A stretch of 64,000 nt of DNA, taken from assembly GCF_027111275.1 (NCBI RefSeq), contig NZ_CP114286.1:186001-250000 (forward strand). The letters are read 5' to 3'. Positions 62,284 to 64,000 of this stretch are shown here, in pieces (the stretch's first letter is position 1; each line of letters begins with the position of its first letter). The DNA is from Flavobacterium luteolum (lineage in GTDB: Bacteria > Bacteroidota > Bacteroidia > Flavobacteriales > Flavobacteriaceae). The notes beneath the pieces are model-generated. The model had not been told where the DNA came from. It worked only from the letters and a program-made list of their open reading frames with translations, and did no database searches. A program made the translations under genes and the position numbers.

Positions 62284-62628
62284 ATGGAAACTAAAATCAC
62301 AAAAAGCAATGAATTAGAGTGGAAACCTCTTCATGAAGAAGGTGTAAAAACAGACGGAATTTATGCTAAAGTATTACGCTTTGATGCCGCCACTAACCGT
62401 CCTCCTACTTTTCTTTTAAAATTTGAACCTGGCGCGTCGTACCCAAATCATGTACATCCAGCGGGTGAAGAAATTTATGTTCTAGAAGGTGAAGTGCGCT
62501 CTGGAAAAGACGAATTAAAAGCTGGCGATTATTTGTATATGCCTCCAGGAAGCACACATTCTGTATTTTCTAGAACTGGCTGTACACTTTTGTTTATGAT
62601 TCCTGAAGAAGTTGTTATATTGAAGTAA
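62284..62628 (+). CDS. Cupin-domain protein (ChrR-like)
   Basis: 114 aa single cupin. Motif 1 reads HVHPAGEEIYVLEGEV (two His and one Glu for metal) and motif 2 LKAGDYLYMPPGSTHSVFS (late His). Cytoplasmic. The fold is shared with anti-sigma ChrR cupins and small dioxygenases. KdgF, the uronate-ketonising cupin missing from the pectin locus, is of similar size, but the neighbourhood here (AraC, DoxX) points elsewhere. Confidence 0.82.
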   Translation: METKITKSNELEWKPLHEEGVKTDGIYAKVLRFDAATNRPPTFLLKFEPGASYPNHVHPAGEEIYVLEGEVRSGKDELKAGDYLYMPPGSTHSVFSRTGCTLLFMIPEEVVILK

Positions 62629-62710
62629 ATAAAATATTCAATGGCCTTTCGAACAGCTGCGTAAAGTCAGAGACATTTGCGCAGCTTTTACAAGACATTA
62701 CAAAAGATTT

Positions 62711-63145
62711 TTACCTCAAATCCTTTTTAATAACCAAATATTTCAAATCTGTTTTACCTGCATTACTAATTCCGTGTTCCGCATTTGGTGGACAATAGAA
62801 ACTGGTATTTGGACCAGCTGTAATGGTTTTTCCGTCAAGGAAGAATTCGGCGGTTCCTTCTAAGATATAAAAAAATTCTTCTTCAGGATGGTGATGTGGC
62901 GCATGTGTCGATTTTCCAGGTTCGACAATACTCATTTTTAAAGTGTTTTCTTGAGTGAAATCTTTATTAGCAAACCAATATTGATAACCCACTTTGGTTT
63001 TGGTGGCTTTATTTATATCAAAATGATTGACACAGTTTTCGATGGTGTATTGTGGCGATGCAGTTTCTTTTTTAGTTTCCTGAGAGAAAATCTGTTGGAA
63101 AAATAAAACAGCGATTGTGGTTTTTAGGATAGTTAGCGTTTTCAT
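62711..63145 (-). CDS. Secreted cupin-domain protein
   Basis: 144 aa, with a signal peptide ending QIFSQE (about residue 21). Cupin motifs: HAPHHHPEEEFFYILEGTAEFFLDG (metal His/Glu) and GPNTSFYCPPNAEHGISN. Periplasmic location expected. Convergent with the cytoplasmic cupin gene but clearly a different subfamily; the function is unknown. Confidence 0.8.
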   Translation of the reverse strand: MKTLTILKTTIAVLFFQQIFSQETKKETASPQYTIENCVNHFDINKATKTKVGYQYWFANKDFTQENTLKMSIVEPGKSTHAPHHHPEEEFFYILEGTAEFFLDGKTITAGPNTSFYCPPNAEHGISNAGKTDLKYLVIKKDLR

Positions 63146-63236
63146 TTTTTTATTGTAATGTTACGAAAAAATGCAATTTGCAATTGCAAAGAAAGAAATA
63201 AATTATAGAGTTAACATGTAAATTAGACTTTTGTCT

Positions 63237-63253
63237 TAACTTTGTTGATCAAC
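63237..63253 (+). promoter_or_regulatory. Promoter and palindrome before the toxin-antitoxin pair
   Basis: -7 TAACTTTG (63237-63244) touching the perfect 10-bp palindrome GTTGATCAAC (63244-63253), 18 nt before the antitoxin start. The overlap suggests autoregulation. Confidence 0.5.
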
Positions 63254-63270
63254 TTTAGTAAATTAATATT

Positions 63271-63498
63271 ATGCAAGCAATTAACATCACAGCATATACA
63301 GAAGATGCTTCTCAAATTGAAGCTGTAAAAGCTTTTATGAAAGCGCTAAAGATCAAATTTGAGATAGCAAATGTAAAACCATATGAGTTATCTGAAGAAC
63401 AACAAAATATCTTAAATGATCAAGTTATTTCAGATAAAAACCTTTATACTGATGCTGAATCTGTTTATATCGATTTAAAAAAGAAATATGAATTATAA
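63271..63498 (+). CDS. DUF2683-like antitoxin
   Basis: 75 aa. MQAINITAYTEDASQIEAVKAFMKALKIKFEI followed by a short acidic tail is the pattern of DUF2683-type antitoxins of Flavobacteriia. It overlaps the RelE/ParE-like toxin gene by 11 nt and precedes it, the usual order. The DNA-binding role is inferred from the palindrome upstream. Confidence 0.8.
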   Translation: MQAINITAYTEDASQIEAVKAFMKALKIKFEIANVKPYELSEEQQNILNDQVISDKNLYTDAESVYIDLKKKYEL

Positions 63499-63787
63499 GA
63501 TTATAGTTTCTCCAATTGCATTAACAAATATTGAAGAAGCCTTAGAATATTATATTTTAAAAGTCAGCAAAAAAGTTGCCCTTGATTTTCTTAATGATTA
63601 TAAAAAGGTTTATAAAGCCTTACAGATAAATCCTTTTTATCAATTTCACGATATTAATTATCGTTATCTTCCATTTAAAAAATTTCCATATGTGGCATTT
63701 TTTATTGTTGATGAATTATCAAAGACAGTATTTTTAAATGCTATTTTTCATACTTCACAAAATCCACAAAAATACCCCGTAAAATAA
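63488..63787 (+). CDS. RelE/ParE-family toxin
   Basis: 99 aa. YKIIVSPIALTNIEEALEYYI opening helices, basic DYKKVYKALQINPF, and the strands YRYLPFKKFPYVAFFIVDE and TVFLNAIFHTSQNP match the RelE/ParE fold. The R/K-F-P-Y block and late H-T-S-Q-N-P are the usual ParE/RelE hallmarks. Whether it cleaves mRNA or targets gyrase cannot be told. Confidence 0.85.
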   Translation: MNYKIIVSPIALTNIEEALEYYILKVSKKVALDFLNDYKKVYKALQINPFYQFHDINYRYLPFKKFPYVAFFIVDELSKTVFLNAIFHTSQNPQKYPVK

Positions 63788-64000
63788 GAATTGTCGATCA
63801 TCATTACCGCTTTGACTTTGCTCAGCTTGACAAAAATTTTCTAATTTCTTTTTGTAATGTTACGCAAAAAAAGTCTTCAACTACGAGCAAATTTGAACCC
63901 GACTTTGCAGAATATCAAAAATAAAAACTACTTTTAAAACCACTTCAAAAGCAAGATTTAAACCCTTTTATAATGAACCAACTCCAACCAAAAATAAAAT

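Noticed and set aside
62284..62628. Cupin as the missing KdgF of the pectin pathway
   Set aside because: Size and cupin motifs fit loosely, but it lies about 30 kb from the uronate genes with DoxX and AraC, and has no operator copy in front.

Overview
The window looks like chromosome from a Flavobacterium-type member of the Bacteroidota. The evidence is AT-rich DNA, a SusC/SusD pair, promoters of the TTTG-N19/20-TAnnTTTG type, weak Shine-Dalgarno sites, many lipoprotein signals, and the dispersed palindromes typical of these genomes. Everything here was read by eye; no database search was run.

Region 1 (about 0.3-36.3 kb) is a pectin/galacturonate utilisation locus. On the minus strand, from 22.2 kb leftward, lie a GH28 lipoprotein, susC, susD, an esterase, a DUF4861 protein, three tandem GH105 hydrolases, a GH43, a PL10-CE8 fusion, a second GH28 and a CE12-type acetylesterase. 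Further left, after two unrelated small genes, are a second DUF4861 protein and the decayed remains of a GH28-like gene. A divergent LacI-family regulator sits at 22.5 kb. To its right (23.8-34.9 kb, minus strand) is a complete intracellular pathway. KduI and KduD handle unsaturated uronate; UxaC, UxaB and UxaA handle galacturonate. Both routes give KDG, which KdgK and Eda cleave. Two ExuT-like MFS transporters and a divergent secreted esterase complete the locus. A 14-bp palindrome, TGTAATCGATTRCA, directly abuts the -7 element of three promoters, and a variant lies in front of lacI, so one repressor probably controls the whole locus.

Region 2 (36.3-42.6 kb) is an iron or siderophore-type uptake locus: PepSY membrane protein, DUF4374 lipoprotein, TonB-dependent receptor and a divergent AraC regulator.

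Region 3 (43.2-55.7 kb) is mixed housekeeping and accessory content: a small receiver-like protein, a 2H phosphoesterase, an AraC regulator with two SDR dehydrogenases, a PepSY-like secreted protein, a LytS/LytTR two-component pair, and a divergent TolC-RND-adaptor efflux operon whose pump carries an EF-hand-like loop in its central cytoplasmic segment.

Region 4 (55.9-59.1 kb) is a compact AT-rich three-gene cassette: a DUF262 protein, an SMC/OLD-like ATPase with a DUF3696-like tail, and a protein of no recognised family. It has its own promoter and terminator and is the best candidate for a phage-defence system.

Region 5 (59.1-64.0 kb) holds small hypotheticals, a 117-bp tandem repeat, an AraC regulator, DoxX and cupin genes, and a DUF2683/RelE-type toxin-antitoxin pair.
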